This document shows positions 26,416 to 35,277 of a stretch of 64,000 nt of DNA, piece by piece. Position 1 is the first letter of the stretch, and each line of letters starts with the position of its first letter. The notes beneath the pieces were generated by a model, which had not been told where the DNA came from, did not search any database, and worked only from the letters and a program-made list of their open reading frames with translations. A program made the position numbers and the translations under genes. Location: contig JAEUHI010000017.1 in the NCBI GenBank assembly GCA_016795385.1, positions 16,848 through 80,847 of the forward strand, read 5' to 3'. Source of the stretch: Verrucomicrobiales bacterium. GTDB lineage: Bacteria > Verrucomicrobiota > Verrucomicrobiia > Verrucomicrobiales > DEV007.

Positions 26416-26963
26416 GACTGGGTCCAGGTGACACGGAAGACATCACACTCGCCGTTCGCCTCGCGGGATTCGATCAACTCGCAGACGGCGGGTGTTTCGT
26501 AATATTTGCCAAGGCCTTGCACGAGACCGACGACGAAGTCGGCGAGCCCGTGACGGTGGGTGTAGTATCGTAGAAGCAGGCTCTCCTCCCCCACCTCGGC
26601 GCATTCGAAGCGCGGCGGCTTGAGGTTTTGGAAAATCATCATCACGCGCGTGTGGAAATTCGGCAGGTTGACGAGAAACTCGCGGAGGTCGCGTCCTCCG
26701 GCCTTCAGCATCGCGCCATAACTCTTCGCCGCGGTTTTCAAGACCCAGTGCTCCCCGAAGGCGATGAGGACATCCTTCGTCGACATCCCCAAGACCTCGG
26801 CGGCCGCTCCCACGAGATCATAAGTGACCGAATCGGGGTAGCTCTCATTGCTGATGAAGCTGTCGACATCGACGCCGGCTTTCGCCTTGATGGCATCCCA
26901 TTTTTCCGTGCCGAAATGGGTGACCACGAGGTCTTCGACCGCTTTGTTGACGAGTCCGTACAT
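26412..26963 (-). CDS. H-NOX (HNOB) heme nitric-oxide/oxygen sensor
   Basis: This 183-residue soluble heme protein starts [18 protein letters not shown]. The likely proximal heme ligand is His104 in [13 protein letters not shown], followed by the PPRFECAEV strand. The heme-propionate motif YxSxR appears as YYTHR, a conservative Ser-to-Thr change, in [23 protein letters not shown] proteins bind NO tightly and control adjacent kinases or cyclases. No obvious distal-pocket tyrosine (O2-binding type) is evident, favouring an NO sensor, though I cannot model the pocket. It is first in an operon with the HNOBA kinase and a glycosyltransferase, divergent from the exopolysaccharide operon at 27123. 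Confidence 0.9.
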   Translation of the reverse strand: MYGLVNKAVEDLVVTHFGTEKWDAIKAKAGVDVDSFISNESYPDSVTYDLVGAAAEVLGMSTKDVLIAFGEHWVLKTAAKSYGAMLKAGGRDLREFLVNLPNFHTRVMMIFQNLKPPRFECAEVGEESLLLRYYTHRHGLADFVVGLVQGLGKYYETPAVCELIESREANGECDVFRVTWTQS

Positions 26964-27037
26964 AATGGAGAGCGAGGTGTTTTGGTTGCGTTAAGGAAAA
27001 GGTCACTCTAATTTCCATAATCGCAACTGGTCATCCT

Positions 27038-27085
27038 CCCCCCGTTTGGGGGTGGTCCCCCACCCCATCACCCCCACCTGCGGGG
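27038..27085. promoter_or_regulatory. double C/G-run inverted repeat in divergent promoter region
   Basis: The 159-bp gap between the divergent H-NOX and glycosyltransferase operons contains CCCCCC-GTTT-GGGGG (27038-27052) and CCCCC-ACCTGC-GGGG (27071-27085), with another C-run between. The second lies 37 nt before the ATG at 27123, the same position as related repeats before 14758, 30900 and 44235. A regulator bound here could act on both operons. Confidence 0.5.
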
Positions 27086-27122
27086 ATGGCCCGAAGCGGT
27101 GCTCCGGGGCTAGCTTCCCCGC

Positions 27123-28403
27123 ATGGACACCACCATCATTCACGTCCCCCGCCGCTACGTCCGCGAAGAGTGGGGCGGCACCGAGACGGTCATTCAGGAG
27201 ATCTCCCGCCGCCAGCAGGCCGCCGGATGGGATCCGAAAATCGTCACCTCGATGGCGTTGGCGAAGCATCCCCGGGAGCTCATCGGAGGCATCCCGGTGG
27301 AGCGTCACGCGCACTTCTATTCCTATTTCGGCCTCCGGCCTGACCAACGTCTCGCGCTCGACAAGAAGGGAGGCAATCTCCTCTCCTTCGGTCTTTTCCG
27401 CTCCCTCCTCCGCGAAAAAGGCGCGCGCCTCTTCCATGCCCACGCCCTCAACCGGCTCGGCGGCACGGTCGCCGCGGCGGCCCGGATCCTCGGCAAGCCG
27501 TTCGTCGTTTCCATCCACGGCGGTGTCTTCGAAGTCCCGGCGGAGGAGATGGAGGCGATGCAGCTTCCCGTCGCCGGAAAGTTCGACTGGGGCCGTCCAT
27601 TTGGAGCTTTGTTAGGATCCCGCACCCTCCTCGAACGCGCCGACCTCGTCCTCTGCGTGGGGGAAAACGAGGCGCGGGCGGCACGTCTCCGCCTCGGTCA
27701 CGACCGCATCGCCCACCTCCCGAACGGCGTCGATTGCCAGCGTTTCTCCGGTGGCAACGGCTTCGCCTTCCGCAAGAAACACGGCATCCCGGAGACCGAC
27801 TTCCTCGTACTGAACATCGCCCGCATCGACGCGCAGAAGAATCAACTCGGTCTCGTCGAGGCCTTTCTCCAGCTCTACGCGAGCGGTCGGCAACAGTCGC
27901 GTCTCGCCCTGATCGGTCCCGAGACCCAGGCGGACTACGCGCGACGTCTCCGCGAGCGCATCGCGTCCTCCGGTCTCGGCGATCGCATCCTCCTGCTCCC
28001 CGGTCTGGCGCCCGAGTCCGCCGACCTGCCGGACGCCTACGAGGCCTGCGACGTCTTTGCGATGCCCTCGGCACACGAGCCTTTCGGCATCGCCGCGCTC
28101 GAAGCGTGGAGCGCCGGCAAGGCGGTCGTCGCCTCCGCCGTCGGCGGTCTCGCGGGACTGATCGACGATGGCCGCAGCGGGCTCCTCTGCCGTGCGCCCG
28201 GCGATCTCGCGCGCCACCTCGGCAACATCTACGACTCGCCCGCCTTCGCCCGCGAACTGGGCCGCGCCGGCCGTGAGGAAGCGCGCCTTCGCTACGACTG
28301 GTCCGTCATCCACGATCGCCTCGAGGCGCTCTATGCGACGGCCGAAGCCCGCATCGCCCGGAAGAATTCCCCGACCTCTCCCATCCCCGCCCGCCATGTC
28401 TGA
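27123..28403 (+). CDS. glycosyltransferase family 4 protein
   Basis: This 426-residue GT-B glycosyltransferase starts IIHVPRRYVREEWGGTETVIQEISRR (the WGGTE acceptor loop). It has LFHAHALNRLGG, LVLNIARIDAQKNQLGLVEAFLQL and the donor-site SAHEPFGIAALEAWSAGKAVVASAVGGLAGL. The ending is an alanine/arginine-rich helix. It is the first gene of a three-gene operon: its last 8 nt overlap the flippase start, and the flippase overlaps the next glycosyltransferase. Sugar donor and acceptor are not predictable. Confidence 0.9.
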   Translation: MDTTIIHVPRRYVREEWGGTETVIQEISRRQQAAGWDPKIVTSMALAKHPRELIGGIPVERHAHFYSYFGLRPDQRLALDKKGGNLLSFGLFRSLLREKGARLFHAHALNRLGGTVAAAARILGKPFVVSIHGGVFEVPAEEMEAMQLPVAGKFDWGRPFGALLGSRTLLERADLVLCVGENEARAARLRLGHDRIAHLPNGVDCQRFSGGNGFAFRKKHGIPETDFLVLNIARIDAQKNQLGLVEAFLQLYASGRQQSRLALIGPETQADYARRLRERIASSGLGDRILLLPGLAPESADLPDAYEACDVFAMPSAHEPFGIAALEAWSAGKAVVASAVGGLAGLIDDGRSGLLCRAPGDLARHLGNIYDSPAFARELGRAGREEARLRYDWSVIHDRLEALYATAEARIARKNSPTSPIPARHV

Positions 28404-29958
28404 GAACACCTTTTCCAAGACGATCGTCCGCAACACGGTCTCGAACTACCTGCGCACCACCATCGCGCTGGTGGCGGGGCTGGTCACCTTCCGGATGCTC
28501 TACGGCCACTTCGACAAGGAGGAGTTCGGTTTCTGGGCGCTGCTCTGGAGCCTCTACGGCATCGGCGTGATCTTCGACTTCGGCTTCGGCTTCGCCGCGC
28601 AAAAACGCGTCGCCGAGCTGACCGTGCACCGCTCCTGGGACGCTCTCGGCCGCATCCTCTCGAGCATCCTCGTGTTCTACGCGGCCCTCGCCATCGTCCT
28701 GCCGCTGCTGATCACGGCGAGCTCGCATTTCTGGATCGGCTGGATCGGCATCCCGCCGGGACGCGAGGCCGAGTTCCGACTTGCCCTCGGCCTTTTCTTC
28801 GCGGGTGTGAGTCTCTCCTTTCCCCTTGGCATCTTTTCGGAAATCCTCCGCGGACAGCAGCGGCTCCACGTCGTGAACTGGCTCGTCATCTTCTTCGTCT
28901 CCCTGCGCGTCGTCCTCGTCGGCGCGGCGGTGATGTTCGACTGGAGCTTCACCACCCTGCTCCTCATCGCCCTGGCGACGACACTGGGTCCCGACCTCTG
29001 CGCGGGATTCTTCGCCTTCCGCTCGATGAAGGAAGTGCGGATCTCGCCCCGCCTCTTTTCGATGCGCGAACTCCGCGAGATCTCGCGCTTTTCCCTGCAC
29101 GCCTACTTCGGATCGGTCATCACGATGGTGATGTCGCGCACCGACCAGGTCGTGATCTCGGGCGGGCTCGGGGTCGGCGCGATCGTGCTTTATCAGGCCG
29201 GGGCGAAGATCGGCGAGATGTTCCGCGATTTCACCCGGCAGTTGCAGGAGGCCCTCTCACCGGCGGCGGCGGCGCTCCATGCCGGTGGCGATGCGGGCCA
29301 GTTGCGACGGCTCATCCTCGACGGCACGCGCTGGAGCGCCCTGCTCTCGACCCCGCTCTACATCCTCTGTGCCGTGCATCTCGAGGGGCTCATCACCTTG
29401 CTGACCGGCGACGCCTCGCTCGCCGACGAGACCTGGGTGACGGGACAGATCCTGCTCTTCTGGTATTACTCGTCCATCCTCACCCACAGCGTTTCGCGCC
29501 GGGTCTTCATGATGACCGGGCACGAAAAACTGCTCACCCGTCTCGGCGTCTCCGAGGCGCTCGCGAACATCGTCCTGAGCATCGTCCTCGTCTGGTGGAC
29601 GCGCAGCGTCGCCGGGGTCGCGCTCGGATCGCTGCTGCCCACGCTCTGGTATGGGTGGCGTCATTACTGGCGCTGGATGGCGAAGGACACGGGTCACGGT
29701 GCCATCGGCCTCTTCGTGGAAACGCTCCTGCCCGCCTGGCTTGCCGCGCTCCCGGCCTTGGTCGTGCTCTTCCTGATGCAGGGTCTCGCGCCCTACCTCG
29801 GTGGCGGATCGGCGTTGTTGTATGTGCTTTTGTCAGGCTCGATCGCCGGTCTCTGCGCCTGCGCCGGGATCTGGCGCTACGGGATGCGTCCGGCGGAGCG
29901 CGACCAGCTCCGCGGCACCCTCGGACACCGTTTTCCCCGACTCGCGAAAATCTCATGA
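28396..29958 (+). CDS. Wzx-like polysaccharide flippase
   Basis: This is a 520-residue integral membrane protein of the MOP superfamily with about 12-14 predicted helices. It starts MSENTFSKTIVRNTVSNYLRTTIALVAGLVTFRML, the usual family start with a conserved NYL..TxxxL pattern. It would move lipid-linked repeat units from cytoplasm to periplasm. The frame is open 76 codons upstream inside the glycosyltransferase gene, but membrane-protein sequence begins only at 28396. It lies between two glycosyltransferase genes and overlaps both. Confidence 0.87.
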   Translation: MSENTFSKTIVRNTVSNYLRTTIALVAGLVTFRMLYGHFDKEEFGFWALLWSLYGIGVIFDFGFGFAAQKRVAELTVHRSWDALGRILSSILVFYAALAIVLPLLITASSHFWIGWIGIPPGREAEFRLALGLFFAGVSLSFPLGIFSEILRGQQRLHVVNWLVIFFVSLRVVLVGAAVMFDWSFTTLLLIALATTLGPDLCAGFFAFRSMKEVRISPRLFSMRELREISRFSLHAYFGSVITMVMSRTDQVVISGGLGVGAIVLYQAGAKIGEMFRDFTRQLQEALSPAAAALHAGGDAGQLRRLILDGTRWSALLSTPLYILCAVHLEGLITLLTGDASLADETWVTGQILLFWYYSSILTHSVSRRVFMMTGHEKLLTRLGVSEALANIVLSIVLVWWTRSVAGVALGSLLPTLWYGWRHYWRWMAKDTGHGAIGLFVETLLPAWLAALPALVVLFLMQGLAPYLGGGSALLYVLLSGSIAGLCACAGIWRYGMRPAERDQLRGTLGHRFPRLAKIS

Positions 29959-30839
29959 AGGAAACCCCGCATCAGGAACCCGTGACGATCATCCTGCGCA
30001 GCTTCAACGAAGCGTGGGCGCTGCACGATACCCTCACCGCGTTACGCACGCAGGAGCACCGAAACTGGCGGCTCATCGTCATCGACAGCGGCAGCAGCGA
30101 CGGTTCGCAGGATCTGATCCGCTCCTTTGGTCCCGATCATTTCATCGAGATTCCCCTCGGCACCTACGTGCCGGGAAAAGTCCTCAACCAGGGCATGGCC
30201 CTCGCCGACACGGAACTCTGCGTCTTTCTCAACGCCGATGCCACTCCGCAGGACCCGCGCTGGCTCGGTGCGCTCGTCGCGGCGCTGAACGAGCCGGGCG
30301 TCGCCGCGGTCTTCGGACGGCAAATCCCGCGTCCCGATTGCGAGGCAGTCTTTGCTTTCGACTACGAGCGTTGTTTTGGAGAGAACCGCGAGTCCGCCTC
30401 GTGGGATCATTTCTTCAGCCTCGTCAGCAGCGGCATCCGCAAATCGGTGTGGAGCCAACGCGGCTTCCGCGAGGATCTCCAATACGCCGAGGACGACGAG
30501 TTCACCCGCTGGTGCCGGTCCGAAGGCTACCGGATCACCTACGTGCCCGGGTCCATCGTGATGCACAGCCACAACTACACGCCGGCCCAGGCCTACCGCC
30601 GCGCCTTCGGCGACGGCAAGGCTCTCGCTCAGGCGACCCTGGCTCAGGCGCGACCGCATCACCAGCCTCCCGGATTTCTCCGCCAGGTCGTGATCGGCTG
30701 GGCCAACGACGCACGCCGCGATCTCGGCTACTGCCATCGCACCGGCCGTCTCGGCGAATTCCTTCACGCCGCCCGGATCCGCTGGCAGCAGCGCCGCGGC
30801 CTTCACGACGGCACCCGCGCGGGATTGGGAAAAGGCTGA
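29955..30839 (+). CDS. glycosyltransferase family 2 protein
   Basis: This 294-residue GT-A enzyme starts with PVTIILRSFNEAWALHDTLTALRTQ and has VIDSGSSDGSQDLI, CVFLNADATPQDPRWL (DxD-like NADA) and EDLQYAEDDEFTRWCRSEGY (ED general-base region), the pattern of rhamnosyl/mannosyl-type GT2 enzymes. No membrane anchor is seen. It is third in the operon begun at 27123, sharing an ATGA with the flippase stop. Confidence 0.9.
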   Translation: MKETPHQEPVTIILRSFNEAWALHDTLTALRTQEHRNWRLIVIDSGSSDGSQDLIRSFGPDHFIEIPLGTYVPGKVLNQGMALADTELCVFLNADATPQDPRWLGALVAALNEPGVAAVFGRQIPRPDCEAVFAFDYERCFGENRESASWDHFFSLVSSGIRKSVWSQRGFREDLQYAEDDEFTRWCRSEGYRITYVPGSIVMHSHNYTPAQAYRRAFGDGKALAQATLAQARPHHQPPGFLRQVVIGWANDARRDLGYCHRTGRLGEFLHAARIRWQQRRGLHDGTRAGLGKG

Positions 30840-30844
30840 AGATT

Positions 30845-30860
30845 CCACCCGCTTGGGGGG
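30845..30860 (+). promoter_or_regulatory. C/G-run inverted repeat 39 nt before the next operon
   Basis: CCACCC-GCTT-GGGGGG, one mismatch in a 6-bp inverted repeat, lies between the GT2 stop and the GT4 ATG at 30900 with 39 nt in between. Together with the elements before 14758, 27123 and 44235 it suggests a new transcription unit starts here. Confidence 0.5.
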
Positions 30861-30899
30861 AATGACGGAGCCGACCTTCGCGGCGATGCTCTTCCCAGC

Positions 30900-32171
30900 A
30901 TGAGAATCCTGGTCCTGACAAACCTCTATCCGCCCCATCACATCGGTGGCTACGAACTGCGTTGCCGCGATGTCACCGAATCGCTCCTCGAGCGCGGCCA
31001 CCAGGTCGCGGTCCTCACCTCCGACCACGAGGTGGAGGGCGCCGGCGACGAATCCTCGACCCGCTACCGCGTCGAGCGCAGCCTGCGCGTCCATGGCTTC
31101 TTCGGCCATCCCTGGCTCGGCATCCGCGATCTCACCAGCCTCGAGGAAGCGAACAACGCCACCCTGCGCCGCGCCATCGACCGCTTCCAGCCCGATGTCG
31201 TCCATGTCTGGAATCTCGGGGGCATTTCGAAATCGCTCATTCTCACCCTGCAATCGCTCGACATCCCGCATGTCTTCGACGTGTCCGACCACTGGATCGC
31301 GCGCAGCCTGAAGGGCGACGTCTGGCTTGATTGGTGGAACCGCCGCGAGACCTCGCTGCCCGCCCGCGTCCAGCGCGGCCTCTGGCAGCTCGATGGCACG
31401 CGCCGTCGCTGGCAGGACCAGGCCCCGACCAATCCGCTCCAGCACATCGATTTCCAACGCCTTTACTTCTGCAGCCGCAAGCTGCGCCGCATCACCGCCG
31501 ACGCCGGCTACGATGTCGCGCACGGCGAGGTGATCCACTGCCCGGTCGACACGAGCCGCTTCCAGGGCGAGCCACGCACCGCCGATCAGCCGGTCTCGAA
31601 GCTGCTCTACGTCGGTCGCCTCGATCCTGACAAAGGCATCTTCACCGCGCTGAAGGCGATGTGCCAGGTGCGCGATCTCGAGGGCGTCCACCTCGACGTC
31701 TACGGATCGGGAGCGCCCGACTACGTCCGCAGCCTGCGCGAGTTCGCCGAGCGGAACCGCTTGCCCGTATCCTTCCAGCGCGCCCGTGCCGAGGACATGC
31801 CCTCGGTCTACCGCAGCCACGATGCCCTCGTCTTCACTTCGGAATGGGAAGAGCCCTTCGCCCTCACGCCGCTCGAGGCGATGGCCTGCGGTCTGCCCGT
31901 GATCGGCACCACCACCGGCGGCAGCGCCGAACTCTTCCGCGACGGTGAAAACGCGCTGACCTACGAGGCCGGCGACAGCAGCGCGCTCGCCGCGAGGATC
32001 CGCCGGCTCACCGGAGATCCCGTGCTCGCCTCGGCCCTCGCCATGACCGGCCAGGCGGAGGTCCGCGCCCGTTTCCCGCTGCCGGTGATCGTCGACCAGA
32101 TCGAGGAATACCTGCTCGAGACGGTCGAGGATTGGCTGCCTTCGCATCTGCCCGATTACCTCGCCGCATGA
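30900..32171 (+). CDS. glycosyltransferase family 4 protein
   Basis: This 423-residue GT-B enzyme starts MRILVLTNLYPPHHIGGYELRCRDVTESL (the GGYE acceptor loop). It has DVVHVWNLGG, KLLYVGRLDPDKGIFTALKAM and donor-site EWEEPFALTPLEAMACGLPVIGTTTGGSAEL. Two CCTGACAAA motifs fall in this gene, one over the fourth to seventh codons. The gene overlaps the unknown nucleotidyltransferase-like gene by ATGA. Confidence 0.9.
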   Translation: MRILVLTNLYPPHHIGGYELRCRDVTESLLERGHQVAVLTSDHEVEGAGDESSTRYRVERSLRVHGFFGHPWLGIRDLTSLEEANNATLRRAIDRFQPDVVHVWNLGGISKSLILTLQSLDIPHVFDVSDHWIARSLKGDVWLDWWNRRETSLPARVQRGLWQLDGTRRRWQDQAPTNPLQHIDFQRLYFCSRKLRRITADAGYDVAHGEVIHCPVDTSRFQGEPRTADQPVSKLLYVGRLDPDKGIFTALKAMCQVRDLEGVHLDVYGSGAPDYVRSLREFAERNRLPVSFQRARAEDMPSVYRSHDALVFTSEWEEPFALTPLEAMACGLPVIGTTTGGSAELFRDGENALTYEAGDSSALAARIRRLTGDPVLASALAMTGQAEVRARFPLPVIVDQIEEYLLETVEDWLPSHLPDYLAA

Positions 32172-33238
32172 GACGCCTCTACACCCGCGACGGCGACACG
32201 AACCTCGAAGCCCGGATCGCCACGATCTGCGAAGAGGTCAAAGCCGGGCTCATCGACTTGCTCCCGGCCGTCATGCTCCGCGGCATCGCCCTAGGCGGCG
32301 GCTACGGTCGAGGGGAAGGCGGCGTCCTGCGCGATGAAACGATCGCGGGCGATCAACCCTACAATGACGTCGAGTTCTTCGTCTTCACCCGCGGCCCCGG
32401 CCAACTCGTGCGACGTCTCTGGGCGAAGCAGGTCGATGACCTCGGCCATATCCTGACAAAACGCCACGGCATCGAGGTGGAAATGCGACTCCTCGGCAGC
32501 GGCGAGCTGCGAAGGGCGAGGGCCTCGATGTTCTACTACGATCTGTATCACGGTCACCGCTGGGTACTCGGGCACGACACGCTCCTCGCGGACGCGGCGC
32601 ATCATGCCGAAGCGAAACATCTCCCCGCCGAGGAAGCGACCCGCCTCCTCATGAACCGCGCCTCCGGCCTCGTCTTCGCCGCCGCGCGGCTCGCCCGCGC
32701 CGACTTCACCCGGGACGATGCCGACTTCGTCTTTCGCAACATCGCCAAGGCCAGACTCGCCATGGGCGATGCCCTGCTCACCTCGGCGGGACTTTATCAC
32801 TGGAGCTGTCTCGTGCGCCACGAGCGGCTCCGCGACTTCGTCACGACTCAAGAAGTGCTCGCGCACCATCGCAAGGGCGTCGCCTTCAAACTGCATCCCT
32901 CGCGCTCGCGCCACTCGCGGGAGGAACTCGCCGCGCTCCATGCCGACGTCTCCGCGGAAATGCGCGAGGTCTTTCTGCGGATCGAGTCGCTGCGGCACGG
33001 TGTCGCGTTCGCCGATGTTGCCGCCTACCGCGCGTATCATCCGAAATTCCCCGGGGCCTCCACCTTGCGGAACCGTCTCGTCCATTTCCGCGACCGCGGC
33101 CTCCGTGGACTCGCCGAAACGCGTCACCCGCGCGAGCTGCTGCTCGACCAGATCGGCGAAGTCCTCTGGAGCGAAGACCGCCCCGATCCGCAGGCCGGCA
33201 TGGACCGATTCGAAGGACTCTGGCGTCGCCACGGCTGA
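32168..33238 (+). CDS. uncharacterised nucleotidyltransferase-like protein in glycan operon
   Basis: This is a 356-residue cytoplasmic protein. Residues about 37-75 read LRGIALGGGYGRGEGGVLRDET..PYNDVEFFVF, resembling the minimal nucleotidyltransferase signature (G-S/G, then D/E-x-D/E on the next strand). The remainder is helical, rich in Arg and His, with a HEPN-like character but no clear Rx4-6H motif, and it matches no family I recognise. It is translationally coupled to the GT4 gene before it. It may modify or activate a sugar precursor or regulate the pathway; function is not assigned. The start at 32168 is set by the ATGA overlap. Confidence 0.6.
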   Translation: MRRLYTRDGDTNLEARIATICEEVKAGLIDLLPAVMLRGIALGGGYGRGEGGVLRDETIAGDQPYNDVEFFVFTRGPGQLVRRLWAKQVDDLGHILTKRHGIEVEMRLLGSGELRRARASMFYYDLYHGHRWVLGHDTLLADAAHHAEAKHLPAEEATRLLMNRASGLVFAAARLARADFTRDDADFVFRNIAKARLAMGDALLTSAGLYHWSCLVRHERLRDFVTTQEVLAHHRKGVAFKLHPSRSRHSREELAALHADVSAEMREVFLRIESLRHGVAFADVAAYRAYHPKFPGASTLRNRLVHFRDRGLRGLAETRHPRELLLDQIGEVLWSEDRPDPQAGMDRFEGLWRRHG

Positions 33239-33247
33239 GCGTTTTTC

Positions 33248-33263
33248 CCCTCATTTGCGAGGG
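33248..33263 (+). promoter_or_regulatory. weaker C/G inverted repeat before the GT4-GT26 gene
   Basis: CCCTC-ATTTGC-GAGGG is a 5-bp inverted repeat 49 nt before the ATG at 33313. It resembles the four stronger elements but is less C/G-pure and about one helical turn further from the start, so membership is tentative. Confidence 0.3.
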
Positions 33264-33312
33264 CTGCGGAAGCAAGGATGACCGGCTTTCTTGTCATCAC
33301 CACACCGCAGAC

Positions 33313-35277
33313 ATGAACTTGCTCGTCGTTTATCCCTACATCCCGTATCCGCTCGACCGCGGCACCTACCAGCGCACCTTCCATCTCCTGCGCGGACTCG
33401 CCGCCCGGCACACCGTCGACCTCATCGCCCTCAGCGAAAACGGCGAGCGCCTCGAGCACGCGCCGGTCTTCGAGGAGTTCTGCCGCGAGGTGCGCTTCGT
33501 GCCCTTCTCGCATCCGCAGTGGGACAAACTCTTTCCCAAACGCCTCCTCAGCCCCACGCCCTCGACGATCCGCCACTGGCGCTGCAAGGAACTCGGCCGC
33601 GTCATCCGCGAGCAGATGGCCCGGCAGTCCTACGACGCCGTCCACGTCTGCGACATCGTCCTCGCCCAATACTTCCTCCGCGAGCACCGCGACATCCCGC
33701 TCGTCGTCGATCGCAGCCGCGTCGATCTCCAGTTCCAGTCCCAGCAGTGCCGCTTCGCCGGCGGTTCGCTGAAGGAAAAACTCCTCGCTTGGGAAAACAT
33801 GGCCAAACTCTGGTTCTACGAGCGCCGTGTCGCCCGCCGCTGCCGCCGCCAGATTCTCTGTGGTCCCGATGATGAGGTGTTTGTCAGGAAACACATCAGC
33901 CGCAACGTGCCGCTGAAGGTGATCCCCAACGGCGTCGATCCCGGCTATTTCCCCCACGATCCCGCCGCCGTCACCGACGAGGCCCCCACCATCGTCTTCT
34001 GCGGGGCGATGGACTACACCCCGAACGTCGACGCGCTGCGCTGGTATTTCTCCGAAATCCATCACCGCGTCGCCGCCGCCGTTCCGCGGGTGAAGGTGCT
34101 GATCGTGGGCCGCGGAGCCGGACCCGAGATCGAAGCCTATGGCAAAATCGAGGGCGTCACCGTCACCGGCGGCGTGCCGGATGTGCGGCCCTACTACCGG
34201 CGCTCTTGGCTGCAGATTGTGCCGCTGCGCATCGGCGGGGGCACCCGCCTGAAAATCCTCGAGAGCCTCGCCATCGGCGTGCCCGTCGTCTCCACCACGA
34301 TCGGTGCCCAGGGGCTCGGTCTCACCCACGGCTCCGACGCCCTCCTCGCCGACACGGCGGAAGACTTCGCCACCCAAATCGTCGATGGTCTTTCCTCCGA
34401 TCTCCTCCGCAACCGTCTCCGCGAACGCGGCATCGCCAAGGCCCTGGCCGAGTTCACCTGGGAGAGCATCGGCCGCCGCCTCTCCGACAGCTACGGCTCC
34501 GCCGCGCCGCGCGACCGCGAACAGGTGCGTTTGTTAGGCGTGCCCTTCGACCGCGTCTCGATGAAGGGCGCCCTCGCCCGCGTCGCCGAGATGGTCGAGG
34601 AGCGTCGTCCGCGCCAGATCGCCACCGCCAACGTCGATTTCCTCGTCCAGTCCGGGAAGGACCCCGAGCTGCGCGAAATCCTCGAGGACTCCGATCTCGT
34701 CCTCTGCGACGGCCCCCCCCTCGTCTGGCTCTCGCGTTGGATCGGCCAGGCCCTGCCCGAACGCGTCGCCGGGTCCGACCTCGCCGCTCCGCTCCTCTCC
34801 CTCGCCGAACGCCGCGATTGGAGCATCTACTTCCTCGGCGGCAAAAGCGAGGTGCTCGTCGATGCGGTGAAAAACGTGCGGCGGAAACACCATCGTCTCC
34901 GCATCGCCGGCTGGCATTCGCCCGAGTTCGCCCCGCTCGAGGAGATGGACCACGACGACCTCGTCTCCCGCATCCGCGAGGCGAATCCCGATTTGCTCTT
35001 TGTCTGCTTCGGTTGTCCGAAACAGGAAAAGTGGCTCGCCCGCCACCTCGCCGCGACCGGCGTCCCTGTCGGGATCGGCCTCGGTGCGACGATCGATTTC
35101 CTCGCCGGACACGTCCGCCGCGCTCCGCGCTGGATGCGCTTCGCCGGGCTGGAGTGGGTCTTCCGCCTCCTCCAGGAGCCGCGCCGCCTCTTCCAGCGCT
35201 ACGCCACCGATCTCCGCGTCTTCTCCGGCGCGGCCCTCCAGGAAATCCGCCAACAGCGCGGCACGCTGCGTCCCTGA
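33313..35277 (+). CDS. GT4-GT26 (WecG/TagA/CpsF) fusion glycosyltransferase
   Basis: This is a 654-residue bifunctional enzyme. Residues 1-395 form a GT-B glycosyltransferase (MNLLVVYPYIPYPLDRGTYQRTFHLLRGL; TIVFCGAMDYTPNVDALRWY; IVPLRIGGGTRLKILESLAIGVPVVSTTIGAQGL). Residues about 408-650 are a WecG/TagA/CpsF module: VRLLGVPFDRVSMKGALARV, IATANVDFLV, LVLCDGPPLVWLSRWIG, DWSIYFLGGKSEV, LLFVCFGCPKQEKWL and GIGLGATIDFLAGHVRRAPRWM. Both active-site patterns look intact, so one chain probably adds two successive sugars. It overlaps the next glycosyltransferase through TGATG. Confidence 0.88.
   Translation: MNLLVVYPYIPYPLDRGTYQRTFHLLRGLAARHTVDLIALSENGERLEHAPVFEEFCREVRFVPFSHPQWDKLFPKRLLSPTPSTIRHWRCKELGRVIREQMARQSYDAVHVCDIVLAQYFLREHRDIPLVVDRSRVDLQFQSQQCRFAGGSLKEKLLAWENMAKLWFYERRVARRCRRQILCGPDDEVFVRKHISRNVPLKVIPNGVDPGYFPHDPAAVTDEAPTIVFCGAMDYTPNVDALRWYFSEIHHRVAAAVPRVKVLIVGRGAGPEIEAYGKIEGVTVTGGVPDVRPYYRRSWLQIVPLRIGGGTRLKILESLAIGVPVVSTTIGAQGLGLTHGSDALLADTAEDFATQIVDGLSSDLLRNRLRERGIAKALAEFTWESIGRRLSDSYGSAAPRDREQVRLLGVPFDRVSMKGALARVAEMVEERRPRQIATANVDFLVQSGKDPELREILEDSDLVLCDGPPLVWLSRWIGQALPERVAGSDLAAPLLSLAERRDWSIYFLGGKSEVLVDAVKNVRRKHHRLRIAGWHSPEFAPLEEMDHDDLVSRIREANPDLLFVCFGCPKQEKWLARHLAATGVPVGIGLGATIDFLAGHVRRAPRWMRFAGLEWVFRLLQEPRRLFQRYATDLRVFSGAALQEIRQQRGTLRP

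Noticed and set aside
24088..26502. 804-residue plus-strand frame
   Set aside because: Antisense to the HNOBA hybrid kinase, with Gly/Glu/Asp-rich low-complexity translation typical of high-GC shadows.
27071..27110. Possible sigma-54 promoter (TGGCCC...TGCT)
   Set aside because: Spacing between GG and GC is 11 rather than 10 bases and the other operons with the same inverted repeat lack any -24/-12 pair.
30042..32147. 701-residue reverse-strand frame
   Set aside because: Antisense to two glycosyltransferase genes with clear catalytic motifs.
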